Source of the DNA: Planomonospora sp. ID67723
GTDB lineage: Bacteria; Actinomycetota; Actinomycetes; Streptosporangiales; Streptosporangiaceae
DNA: 64,000 nucleotides
Direction of reading: 5' to 3'
Assembly (NCBI RefSeq): GCF_015711605.1
Contig: NZ_JABTEZ010000005.1
Span: forward strand, 682,001 to 746,000
The notes under the pieces are model-generated. The model did not search any database and was not told the DNA's origin. It saw only the letters and a list, made by a program, of their open reading frames with translations. Shown here one piece after another: positions 41,384 through 48,708 of the stretch (the first letter of the stretch is position 1; every line of letters starts with the position of its first letter). The position numbers and the translations under genes are program-made.

Positions 41384-43344
41384 CGCGAGCCGTCCGTTCT
41401 GGAGCGGACGGCGTGGGCCACTCCGGCCACCGTCGGGTCGGACAGGAACTCGCGCACGGGAACGGCCGCGCCGATCTCCTTGGCCAGCCGGACCACTGCC
41501 CGCACCGCGAGCAGGGAGTCGCCGCCGAGCGCGAAGAAGTCCGCGCCGCGGTCCAGCACGGGTATCTCCAGCAGCTCTTCGAACACCTCCGCGACGGTCT
41601 GCTCCACATCGTCCGCCAGCGGGCCGCTGTACTGCCCGGACGGGGCCTCGGGCAGCCGGTCCAGCCGCAACCCGCCCTCCCCCGCGGGGAGATCGGCGGC
41701 GTGCGGCAGCTGCGGCGCCAGGTCCCAGCCCGAGCCGTCGGCGAGGCTGTCCACCAGGGCGACGAACTCGGTGAACGCCGCGGTCACGGCCGCCTCCTCG
41801 AACAGCTCGTCGACGAGCGAGAACACGGCGACCGCCTCGTCGCCGATCTCGAAGCAGCGCACTTCCAGCGCCACCTGCGGCGTGCGCAGCTGGTGGAAGT
41901 AGTCGGATGCGATGATCCGGCCGAGCGGCCCCGCCTCCTCCGGCGGACGGCCGCCCATGGCCGCGTCCACCCCCAGCACACTCTGGAAGACCACCGGGCC
42001 CACCGGCCGCCACGTGCCGCGGCGCCGGGCCAGTTCGCGGCCCACCTCGACGCCGGTGATCAGGTTGTGCGCGGCGTGTTCGCCCGAGGTCCGCTGAGCG
42101 GTGGCGGCCAGCTCGGCGAAGGTGGCGCCGGGGGCGAGTTCGACCGGGAGCAGCATCGTCGAGGCGAAGGCGCCGACCACCCGGTGGAGGTCGGGGTGCA
42201 GGGGGAGCCGGTTGAGCTGGAGGGAGTTGAGCAGCATCCGGCGGTGCCCCGACCAGCGGGCGAGCACGATCGCGAAGGCGGTGAGCATGGCCGTCGAGGG
42301 AGTCACCTCCCGGCGTGCGCACTCCTGGCGCAGCGCGGCCCAGCGTTCGGCGGTCCAGCGGTGCTCGCGATTGCCCATGGTGACCGGACGCACGTCCTTC
42401 GGATCGGCCACGAGCGGCAGGGCGGGCGGGAGCGGAAGGTCATCCAGCCGGGAGAACCACCAGTCGCGGTCGGCCTGCCACGCCTCGGTCTTCGGCAGCT
42501 CCTCCAGGGCCGTGACGTAGTCGCCGAAGTGCACCTCGAGAGGCGGCAGCACGGCGTTCCAGTCCGCCGCGTAGGTGAGCAGGTCCCTGCTCAGCACGCC
42601 CGACGACCAGCCGTCGAAGGTCAGCAGGCTGAACCCGAGGTGGAGCCGTCCCTCACCCCCGGGCAGCAGGGTCAGCCGGACGTCGAGGCCGGGCCCGCCG
42701 GTGGGGTCGGGACCGCGGGTGCTCATCTCCTGCCGGACCTCGGCCAGCGCGTCCGCCGCCTCTTCGGCAGTCGATCCGCGCAGGTCGTAGACCTTCAGCC
42801 GGGGAGCCCCGCCGGCCAGCACCCGTTGCCGGCCCTCGGGGGTGACCCTGGCCCGCAGGGTCGGCTGGTGGACGGCGAGCCGCTCGATCGCGTCCGAGAG
42901 CGCGTCGGCGGCCTCGTCGCCGTCCACGCCGCTGAGCGCGTAGTCCAGGTAGTAGTGGGCCGAATCGTAGGACAGCTCCCAGCCGTCCTGCTGGCCGACG
43001 AAGTAGCCCTGCTGCAGGGGGAGCAGGGGGAACTCGGCGTGCGGGTCGGGGCGCCTGGCCACCTGCAGGGGCAGCGTGCGGGCCATGGGCTCGCCGGAGG
43101 CGCGTCGCCCTACCAGGTCGGCCAGCTGGTTCAGGGTGATCTCCACCCGCACGTCCGACAACGCGAGCACCACATTGAGCCTTCGGCGCACCAGCGCCGA
43201 CATCCGCACCGTCAGCACGGAGTCGCCGCCCAGCCGCAGGAAGCTGACGTCGGCGGGTACGTCGCCGGGGGCGAGGTCGAGCAGTTCCGCCCAGATGGAG
43301 GCGAGCTCCTCCACCAGGTTCGCGTTCTGCGGGGCATCGGTCAT
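41380..43344 (-). CDS. NRPS protein PCP-Cy-PCP without adenylation domain
   Basis: A 654-residue protein with three domains: a carrier domain (phosphopantetheine Ser42 in RLGGDSVLTVRM), a heterocyclisation domain (about residues 85-545) and a second carrier (Ser in FFALGGDSLLAVRA, about residue 608). No adenylation domain is present, so its amino acids must be loaded in trans, most simply by the cysteine A domain of the synthetase at 44611. In the Cy domain the DxxxxDxxS catalytic stretch reads GFSLLTFDGWS: the first Asp is Ser. Domain order equals the PCP1-Cy2-PCP2 part of yersiniabactin HMWP2. ATG 43344 overlaps the methyltransferase stop; the longer frame to 43464 adds residues antisense to non-conserved sequence. 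Confidence 0.85.
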   Translation of the reverse strand: MTDAPQNANLVEELASIWAELLDLAPGDVPADVSFLRLGGDSVLTVRMSALVRRRLNVVLALSDVRVEITLNQLADLVGRRASGEPMARTLPLQVARRPDPHAEFPLLPLQQGYFVGQQDGWELSYDSAHYYLDYALSGVDGDEAADALSDAIERLAVHQPTLRARVTPEGRQRVLAGGAPRLKVYDLRGSTAEEAADALAEVRQEMSTRGPDPTGGPGLDVRLTLLPGGEGRLHLGFSLLTFDGWSSGVLSRDLLTYAADWNAVLPPLEVHFGDYVTALEELPKTEAWQADRDWWFSRLDDLPLPPALPLVADPKDVRPVTMGNREHRWTAERWAALRQECARREVTPSTAMLTAFAIVLARWSGHRRMLLNSLQLNRLPLHPDLHRVVGAFASTMLLPVELAPGATFAELAATAQRTSGEHAAHNLITGVEVGRELARRRGTWRPVGPVVFQSVLGVDAAMGGRPPEEAGPLGRIIASDYFHQLRTPQVALEVRCFEIGDEAVAVFSLVDELFEEAAVTAAFTEFVALVDSLADGSGWDLAPQLPHAADLPAGEGGLRLDRLPEAPSGQYSGPLADDVEQTVAEVFEELLEIPVLDRGADFFALGGDSLLAVRAVVRLAKEIGAAVPVREFLSDPTVAGVAHAVRSRTDGSR

Positions 43345-44483
43345 GAGGACTCCATCGGTGCGGTGGCGACGAACAGACGCTGCGAGAGGGCGGTGAGCGG
43401 GTGGCCGTCGGGAGGCAGGTCCACCTCGACGCGCAGGCCGGCGTGCGCGAGCCGGCTCCGCCATTCCTCGCGGGTCAGGTAGGTGCGGGTGGTGCCGGCC
43501 CGCTCGTCCTGCCGCGGCGGCGGGCCGGTGCCGTCGCGTGGGGACAGGGCGGGCGGCATCGTGGTGAGGGACTGCGCGTGCTCCTTGACGGTTTCGATGA
43601 GCAGCACCCGTCCGCCCGGCGCGAGCAGCCCGGCCACCTGGTCGAGCAGGCGGCCGACGTGGGGTGCGTTGTGCGCCATGGTCGCGGCCACCACCAGGTC
43701 CAGCCCGCCCGGCGGCCCCGGCAGCTCTTCGGTGACGTCCAGCAGCTCGTAGCGGAGGAAGGGGGCGTCGAACCGGCGCCGGGCGACGTCGATGAAGAAC
43801 GGTGACAGGTCGGTGAAGACGTAGGACTCGACCGGCCGTCCGGCGAGCGCGGGCAGCAGGTCCGCCGTGGTCGCGCCGATCCCGGCGCCCAGTTCCAGTA
43901 TCCGCAGCGGTCGCGGTGGATGTCCGGCCAGATCGCGGACCACCTCGGCGGCGGCGAGGTTGAGGTAGCGGCTGATCACGTTGTCCCGGTAGACGGCCTC
44001 GGCCGTGGCCGGTTCCCCGTCGGGGTAGAGCAGGGCCTGCACCCCCACCTCGTCGCGCAGGAGCTGGGGTATCAGGCGCAGCGAGCGGAGCATCAGGTCG
44101 GCCAGTTCGCGGGGATAGCCGAGAGCGGTCCCGGCGCCCTCCATGCGGGCACGGGCGGCGGCCAGTTCGGCTCTGGAAGGGCGGTGCAGGCTGTGGTAGC
44201 GGCCTTCCCCGTCCCGGCGGGCCAGTCCCGCTCCGTGCAGTGCGGCGAGCCAGTGGGCGACGATCCAGCGGTGTCGCGCCGCGGCCCCCAGGTCATCGGC
44301 GACCAGGTCGGGGGAGTGCGTGCCGGGCGCGCCCAGCCGGGTGGTGCGGTGGAGCTCGGCCGCGATCCCGAGCAGGACGAGCCGATCGAGGTCCTCCACC
44401 GCCGCGGCGGCGGAGGAGACGTCGAATCCGGCGATCGCGGCCATGCCTGCTCCGTGGGCGCGGGCGGACAGGTCTGCTGGCAT
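43341..44483 (-). CDS. Stand-alone methyltransferase of the metallophore cluster
   Basis: A 380-residue SAM methyltransferase. Residues about 20-185 form the helical lid common to assembly-line methyltransferases (WLAALHGAGLARRDGEGRYHS...DEVGVQALLYPDG). The SAM motif is ILELGAGIGATTADLL (about residue 193), followed by SYVFTDLSPFFID and a terminal SRLAHAGLRVEVDLP block. It is clearly paralogous to the second domain of the methyltransferase at 59849, which has the same lid and FTDxSxFF sequence. In yersiniabactin-type systems equivalent domains lie inside the modules and C-methylate the polyketide or thiazoline carbon; here the domain is free. AAGGG precedes ATG 44483, and a Zur box (44528-44542) lies 45 bases upstream. 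It opens the leftward operon. Confidence 0.83.
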   Translation of the reverse strand: MPADLSARAHGAGMAAIAGFDVSSAAAAVEDLDRLVLLGIAAELHRTTRLGAPGTHSPDLVADDLGAAARHRWIVAHWLAALHGAGLARRDGEGRYHSLHRPSRAELAAARARMEGAGTALGYPRELADLMLRSLRLIPQLLRDEVGVQALLYPDGEPATAEAVYRDNVISRYLNLAAAEVVRDLAGHPPRPLRILELGAGIGATTADLLPALAGRPVESYVFTDLSPFFIDVARRRFDAPFLRYELLDVTEELPGPPGGLDLVVAATMAHNAPHVGRLLDQVAGLLAPGGRVLLIETVKEHAQSLTTMPPALSPRDGTGPPPRQDERAGTTRTYLTREEWRSRLAHAGLRVEVDLPPDGHPLTALSQRLFVATAPMESS

Positions 44484-44527
44484 GAGGACCCTTCTGGGGA
44501 CGGCGGTCGGGCACACGCTAGACAAAA

Positions 44528-44542
44528 CGGTAATCATTTTCA
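44528..44542 (-). promoter_or_regulatory. Zur box for the leftward metallophore operon
   Basis: On the minus strand the site reads TGAAAATGATTACCG; its first eleven bases equal the classical Zur consensus TGAAAATGATT. It lies 45 bases upstream of the methyltransferase start and about 33 bases from the second box, which serves the rightward operon. A weaker second half suggests tighter or looser control than the other boxes; the strength cannot be judged from sequence. Confidence 0.72.
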
Positions 44543-44575
44543 ACATCTGGACATGTCCGTAAACTGATGTAAGTA

Positions 44576-44590
44576 TGAAAACCGTTTTCG
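44576..44590 (+). promoter_or_regulatory. Zur box for the rightward NRPS-PKS-importer operon
   Basis: TGAAAACCGTTTTCG is a palindrome with one mismatch and matches the boxes at 28908 and 30382. A -35-like TGGACA (44548-44553) and -10-like AAGTAT (44571-44576) precede it with a 17-base spacer, so Zur would cover the transcription start. The box contains an ATG (44575) that is part of the operator and probably not the NRPS start. Confidence 0.88.
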
Positions 44591-44595
44591 TTATC

Positions 44596-44603
44596 GGGAA
44601 GGA
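44596..44603 (+). promoter_or_regulatory. Ribosome-binding site that decides the NRPS start
   Basis: GGGAAGGA ends seven bases before the TTG at 44611, an ideal spacing. The ATG at 44575 has no ribosome-binding site and lies inside the Zur box near the predicted transcription start. TTG 44611 is therefore the better start. Confidence 0.65.
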
Positions 44604-44610
44604 CTCCGCG

Positions 44611-47600
44611 TTGGGTGAAAGCCAGCTCGCATCTGTCGACGACGTGCTCGCCTGCCTGGCTGACGTGCTGGAACGCAGGGCAGAGGAGATCGATCCGGAC
44701 ACCGGCCTCACAGAGCTCGGCCTGGAGTCCTTCACCGCCGTACGGCTGCGCCGCCGCCTGCGCGAGGACGTCGGCCTGGACCTCCCGCTGACCGCGTTCC
44801 TCGGCTCGGCCACCGCGCGCACCGTCGCAGCCGGAACGGTGCCGGACGCCGACGCGTTCCCCCTCACCCCCATCCAGGCCGCCTACCTGGTGGGCCGCGA
44901 CCCCGCCTTCCCGCTCGGCGGCGTCGCCACCTTCTACTACCAGGAGTTCGACCGCACCCCTGAGGGCGACCCCGAGGCCGACCTGGCCGGGCTCGCCGCC
45001 GCCTGGAACCGGTTGGTGCGCCGGCACCCGATGCTCCGCATGGTCGTCGGGCCCGACGCCCGGCAGTCCGTGCTCGAGGAGGTGCCCGACTACGCCATCG
45101 CCACCACCGACCTGCGGCTCGCCGCCCCGGACGCGGTGGACGAGGCACTGCGCGCACTGCGGGCCGAATGTTCGCACCAGTTGCGGCCCACCGACCGGTG
45201 GCCGCTGTTCGACCTGCGGGCCGCGCTGCTGCCCGACGGGCGCACCCGGCTGTTCATCGGTGTCGACGTGCTCGCGTTGGACCTGATGAGCTGGATGCGG
45301 CTGATGCGCGAGTGGGGCGCCTTCGTGGCCGATCCCGGCCTGGAACCGCCCGCCCCGCCGCTGACCTTCGCCGATCTCGTCCGGCGCCGCCTCGACGACC
45401 CGGCCGAGCGGCGGCGTCGTGAGGCGGCCGCCGCGTACTGGGAGCGCCGCGCCCCCGCGCTGCCCGACGGGCCCACGCTGCCCTGGACCCGCGGACCGGC
45501 CGAGCTGGGCGTGCCGCACTTCACCAGGCACGGAGCCGAACTCGACGCCGAGCAGTGGGCCCAGCTGCGCAAGCAGGCCGCCTCGCACGGCCTGAGCCCC
45601 ACCGGCCTGCTGCTGGCCGCGTTCAGCCTGGTGCTCCAGCGATGGGGCGGACACGACTCCTTCTGCCTGAACACCACGCTCTTCGACCGCGACGACTTCG
45701 CGATCGGCGACGAGACCCCGGGTCTCGACACGGTCATCGGTGACTTCACCAGCACCGTGCTGGTGGAGATCCCGGCCGCCGACCCCGGCGGCTGGTACGG
45801 CTTCGCGGGCTATGCCGCCGCGGTCAACCGCCGGTTCTGGGAGGACATGGATCACCGCGCCGTCTCCGGAATGGAGGCGCTGCGCGCGGCCACGGAGTCG
45901 GGGCAGCGCGCACGGACCACCGACCCCGCCACCGGCCTGCCCGTCCCCGTCCACCCCGTCGTCTTCACCAGCGGGATCGGGCTCGCGGGCGAAGGCGAGG
46001 CTCCCGCGGCCTGGCTCGGCACGGAGGTGTTCGGCGTCTCCCAGACCCCGCAGGTCCTGCTCGACCACATCGTCCACGACGAGGACGGCAGGCTGCGGAT
46101 CGCCTGGGACGCCGTGGACGGGGCGCTCCCGCACGGCTTCGTGGACGGGATGCTCGCCGCCCATGTCCGCCTGCTGCGACTGCTCGCCGCCGACCCCGCC
46201 GCGTGGAGCGATCCCACCCTGGGCTGGGACCCGTCCTTCCACCGGGACGAGAGCCTGCCGGGCGGCGCGTTCGGCGGGGCGGGCCCGCTGCTGGACGACC
46301 CGCTGCGGGAGGCCGCCGTACGGGAACCGTCCGCTCCCGCGCTGCTCGACGCGACGGCCCGGGTGGACGCGGGCTCGCTCGCCGAGCGCGCCGCACGCAC
46401 GGGACGCGCGCTCGCCGGAGCCGGTCTCGGCCCCGGCGACCTGGTGGCCGTGCTGGCGGACAAGGGGATCGCGCAGGTCACCGCACTTCTCGGCGTGCTC
46501 GCCGGCGGCGCCGGATACGTGCCCGTGGAGCCGTCCTGGCCGCGGGCGCGCGTCACCGCCCTGTGCGAGCAGGCGGGAGTACGGCACGCGCTCGCCGCTC
46601 CCGGCACCGACGTCTCCGTCTGGCCGGAGGAGGTGACCGTGCACCGGCTGGACGCCGACGGAACCCTTGCGCTCCCCGAGGAGGCGGAGCCGCGCCGCCC
46701 CGCGCCGGACGACCTCGCCTATGTGATCTTCACATCGGGATCCACCGGGAGGCCCAAAGGCGTCGCGATCGAGCATCGGGCCGCCCGCACCACCCTCGAC
46801 GACCTCGCCCGGCGCTTCCCGCTGCACTCCGGCGACCGGGTGCTGGCGCTGTCGGCCTTCAGTTTCGACCTGTCGGTGTACGACATCTTCTCGCTGCTCG
46901 GCGAGGGCGGTGCCGTCGTCCTGCCCGACGTCCGCCGCCAGCGCGACCCCGGGCACTGGCTGGAGCTGATGGCCCGGCACGGGGTCACGGTGTGGAACAC
47001 CGCGCCGGCGCTGCTGGAGATGCTGGTCGAATACGCCGAACTGGAGCCGGAGACGGTCCGGCGCGCGCTGTCGAGCCTGCGCCTGGTCTTCCTGTCCGCC
47101 GACTGGATCCCGGTCACCCTGCCCGACCGTCTGCGCGTCCTGGCTCCCCAGGCCCAGGTGGTGAGCCTCGGCGGCGCGACAGAGGCGTCCATCTGGTCGA
47201 TCTGCCACCCCGTCGGCGAGGTGGACCCGTCCTGGCCGAGCATCCCGTACGGCCGGGCGCTGCGCGGCCAGTCCTTCCAGATCCTCGACCCGCAGGGACG
47301 GCCGTGCCCGGTCGGCGTCCCCGGCGAGCTGCACATCGGCGGTGACGGCCTGGCCCGCGGGTATGTGGGAGACCCCGCGCAGACCGCGGAGCGGTTCATC
47401 ACGCACCCCGTGCTCGGGCGCAGGCTCTACCGGACCGGAGACCTCGGCCGGTGGCGGTACGACGGGACGATCGAGTTCCTCGGCCGGCTGGACCGCCAGG
47501 TCAAGATCCGCGGCCACCGCATCGAGCTCGGCGAGATCGAATCCACGCTGGACCGGCTGCCGTCCGTACGCCAGGCCGTGGCCCGCGCGGTGCCCGGTCC

Positions 47601-48708
47601 CGACGATCGGCCCCGGCTGGTGTGCTACTACGTGCCCGCCGATCCGGGGGCGCCGCCGGCGGACGACGCGTTGATCGAGGCGCTGAGGGCGGACCTGCCG
47701 TCGTTCATGGTGCCGAACCGGTTCCTGGTGATGGACGCGTTCCCGATCACCGCCAACGGCAAGATCGACTATGCGGCGCTGCCCAACCCCTACCAGCGTG
47801 GGGCGCAGACCGCTCCGGAGCCCGCGCAGGTGCCGGGAACCGTGCAGGCCCCGGCTCCCGCGCCGGTGCTTCCGCACGGCGCTTCGGTGCTCCCGCACGG
47901 CGCTTCGGCGCATCCGCACACCGCCCCGGCGTCCCCCGCCGCGGACGCCGGACTCACCGGACTGCTCCTGGCCGGCGGGCTGGACGTCCGGCTGGCCGTG
48001 TCCGGCGGGACGCTGTCCCCCAGCGACTCGCTGGCGGCGGCGGGAGACTGGGCGCGCCGGGTCAAGGAAACGCTGGCCGCGCACGGCCTCACCGCGATCG
48101 AGCGCCTGCCCGCCGACGGCCTGATCGAGTTCACCGTCGCGGCCGGAAGGGGCGAGGGCCTCGCCGGGGACACCGCCCCCACCGGGAGCACCGTGCCCGC
48201 CCCCGGCGCCATGCCCGCCTCCGGCACCGCCGTACCCGGTGGCGCCCTCGCGGCGGGAGCGACCACCGCCCCCACCGCCCCCACCGCCGTCTTTCCCGCC
48301 GCTGCCGTGCCCGTACCCGCGCCAGGGCCGGACCCGCAGGTGGAACGGGCAGTGGCCCGGGTGTTCAGCGAACTGCTCAACGCACCGGTGGACGTGACGA
48401 CCCCCTTCTTCCGGCTCGGCGCCTCATCCCTCACCGTCGTGCTCGCCCACCGCAGGCTCCGCGCCGAACTGGACGACGGCCTGACCGTGGTCGACCTCTT
48501 CGCCCGCCCCACCGTCCGCGAGCTCGCCGCGTTCATCACGGCTCGCCGGGAGGGCGGGGTCCAAGAGCCACCCGCCGCTCTGGACGCGGCTCCTGCATCC
48601 GGCCCGGTCCCGGCGCCCGATACGGCCCCCGCACCGGCGGAGGAATCCCCCGGCCGGGCCGAATCCCGCAGGGCGGCCCGCGCCCGAGCCGCGGAGCTCG
48701 CCCGATGA
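44611..48708 (+). CDS. NRPS: carrier-Cy-A(cysteine)-PCP synthetase
   Basis: About 1365 residues from the TTG start. Order of domains (positions counted from that start): an N-terminal aryl/acyl carrier (Ser in LGLESFTAVRL, near 39) for an unidentified starter; a heterocyclisation domain (about 75-530) with an intact DxxxxDxxS motif (DVLALDLMS, near 218); an adenylation domain with A3 FTSGSTGRPKG, A7 YRTGDLGRW and A10 NGKIDYAAL (about 545-1055); a low-complexity linker holding an unassigned segment of about 65 residues; a C-terminal PCP (Ser in LGASSLTVV, near 1272). By-eye A-domain pocket residues D-L-Y-N-(F/L)-S-L-I-W match the cysteine code of HMWP2 and PchE. It should load cysteine and cyclise it to a thiazoline on the starter. 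First gene of the rightward Zur-controlled operon; the stop overlaps the PKS start. Confidence 0.87.
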   Translation: MGESQLASVDDVLACLADVLERRAEEIDPDTGLTELGLESFTAVRLRRRLREDVGLDLPLTAFLGSATARTVAAGTVPDADAFPLTPIQAAYLVGRDPAFPLGGVATFYYQEFDRTPEGDPEADLAGLAAAWNRLVRRHPMLRMVVGPDARQSVLEEVPDYAIATTDLRLAAPDAVDEALRALRAECSHQLRPTDRWPLFDLRAALLPDGRTRLFIGVDVLALDLMSWMRLMREWGAFVADPGLEPPAPPLTFADLVRRRLDDPAERRRREAAAAYWERRAPALPDGPTLPWTRGPAELGVPHFTRHGAELDAEQWAQLRKQAASHGLSPTGLLLAAFSLVLQRWGGHDSFCLNTTLFDRDDFAIGDETPGLDTVIGDFTSTVLVEIPAADPGGWYGFAGYAAAVNRRFWEDMDHRAVSGMEALRAATESGQRARTTDPATGLPVPVHPVVFTSGIGLAGEGEAPAAWLGTEVFGVSQTPQVLLDHIVHDEDGRLRIAWDAVDGALPHGFVDGMLAAHVRLLRLLAADPAAWSDPTLGWDPSFHRDESLPGGAFGGAGPLLDDPLREAAVREPSAPALLDATARVDAGSLAERAARTGRALAGAGLGPGDLVAVLADKGIAQVTALLGVLAGGAGYVPVEPSWPRARVTALCEQAGVRHALAAPGTDVSVWPEEVTVHRLDADGTLALPEEAEPRRPAPDDLAYVIFTSGSTGRPKGVAIEHRAARTTLDDLARRFPLHSGDRVLALSAFSFDLSVYDIFSLLGEGGAVVLPDVRRQRDPGHWLELMARHGVTVWNTAPALLEMLVEYAELEPETVRRALSSLRLVFLSADWIPVTLPDRLRVLAPQAQVVSLGGATEASIWSICHPVGEVDPSWPSIPYGRALRGQSFQILDPQGRPCPVGVPGELHIGGDGLARGYVGDPAQTAERFITHPVLGRRLYRTGDLGRWRYDGTIEFLGRLDRQVKIRGHRIELGEIESTLDRLPSVRQAVARAVPGPDDRPRLVCYYVPADPGAPPADDALIEALRADLPSFMVPNRFLVMDAFPITANGKIDYAALPNPYQRGAQTAPEPAQVPGTVQAPAPAPVLPHGASVLPHGASAHPHTAPASPAADAGLTGLLLAGGLDVRLAVSGGTLSPSDSLAAAGDWARRVKETLAAHGLTAIERLPADGLIEFTVAAGRGEGLAGDTAPTGSTVPAPGAMPASGTAVPGGALAAGATTAPTAPTAVFPAAAVPVPAPGPDPQVERAVARVFSELLNAPVDVTTPFFRLGASSLTVVLAHRRLRAELDDGLTVVDLFARPTVRELAAFITARREGGVQEPPAALDAAPASGPVPAPDTAPAPAEESPGRAESRRAARARAAELAR
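47865..47920 (+). repeat. Short tandem repeat inside the NRPS linker
   Basis: A 21-base unit (GGTGCTTCCGCACGGCGCTT plus one base) is present 2.6 times, at 47865-47885, 47886-47906 and a partial copy after. It encodes repeated Leu-Pro-His-Gly-Ala-Ser. It lies in the Ala/Pro-rich linker between the adenylation domain and the terminal carrier and probably varies in copy number between strains. Confidence 0.7.

Noticed and set aside
44518-48084. 1188-residue minus-strand frame opposite the NRPS
   Set aside because: It runs through the Zur boxes and the complete Cy-A synthetase on the other strand; low-complexity shadow.
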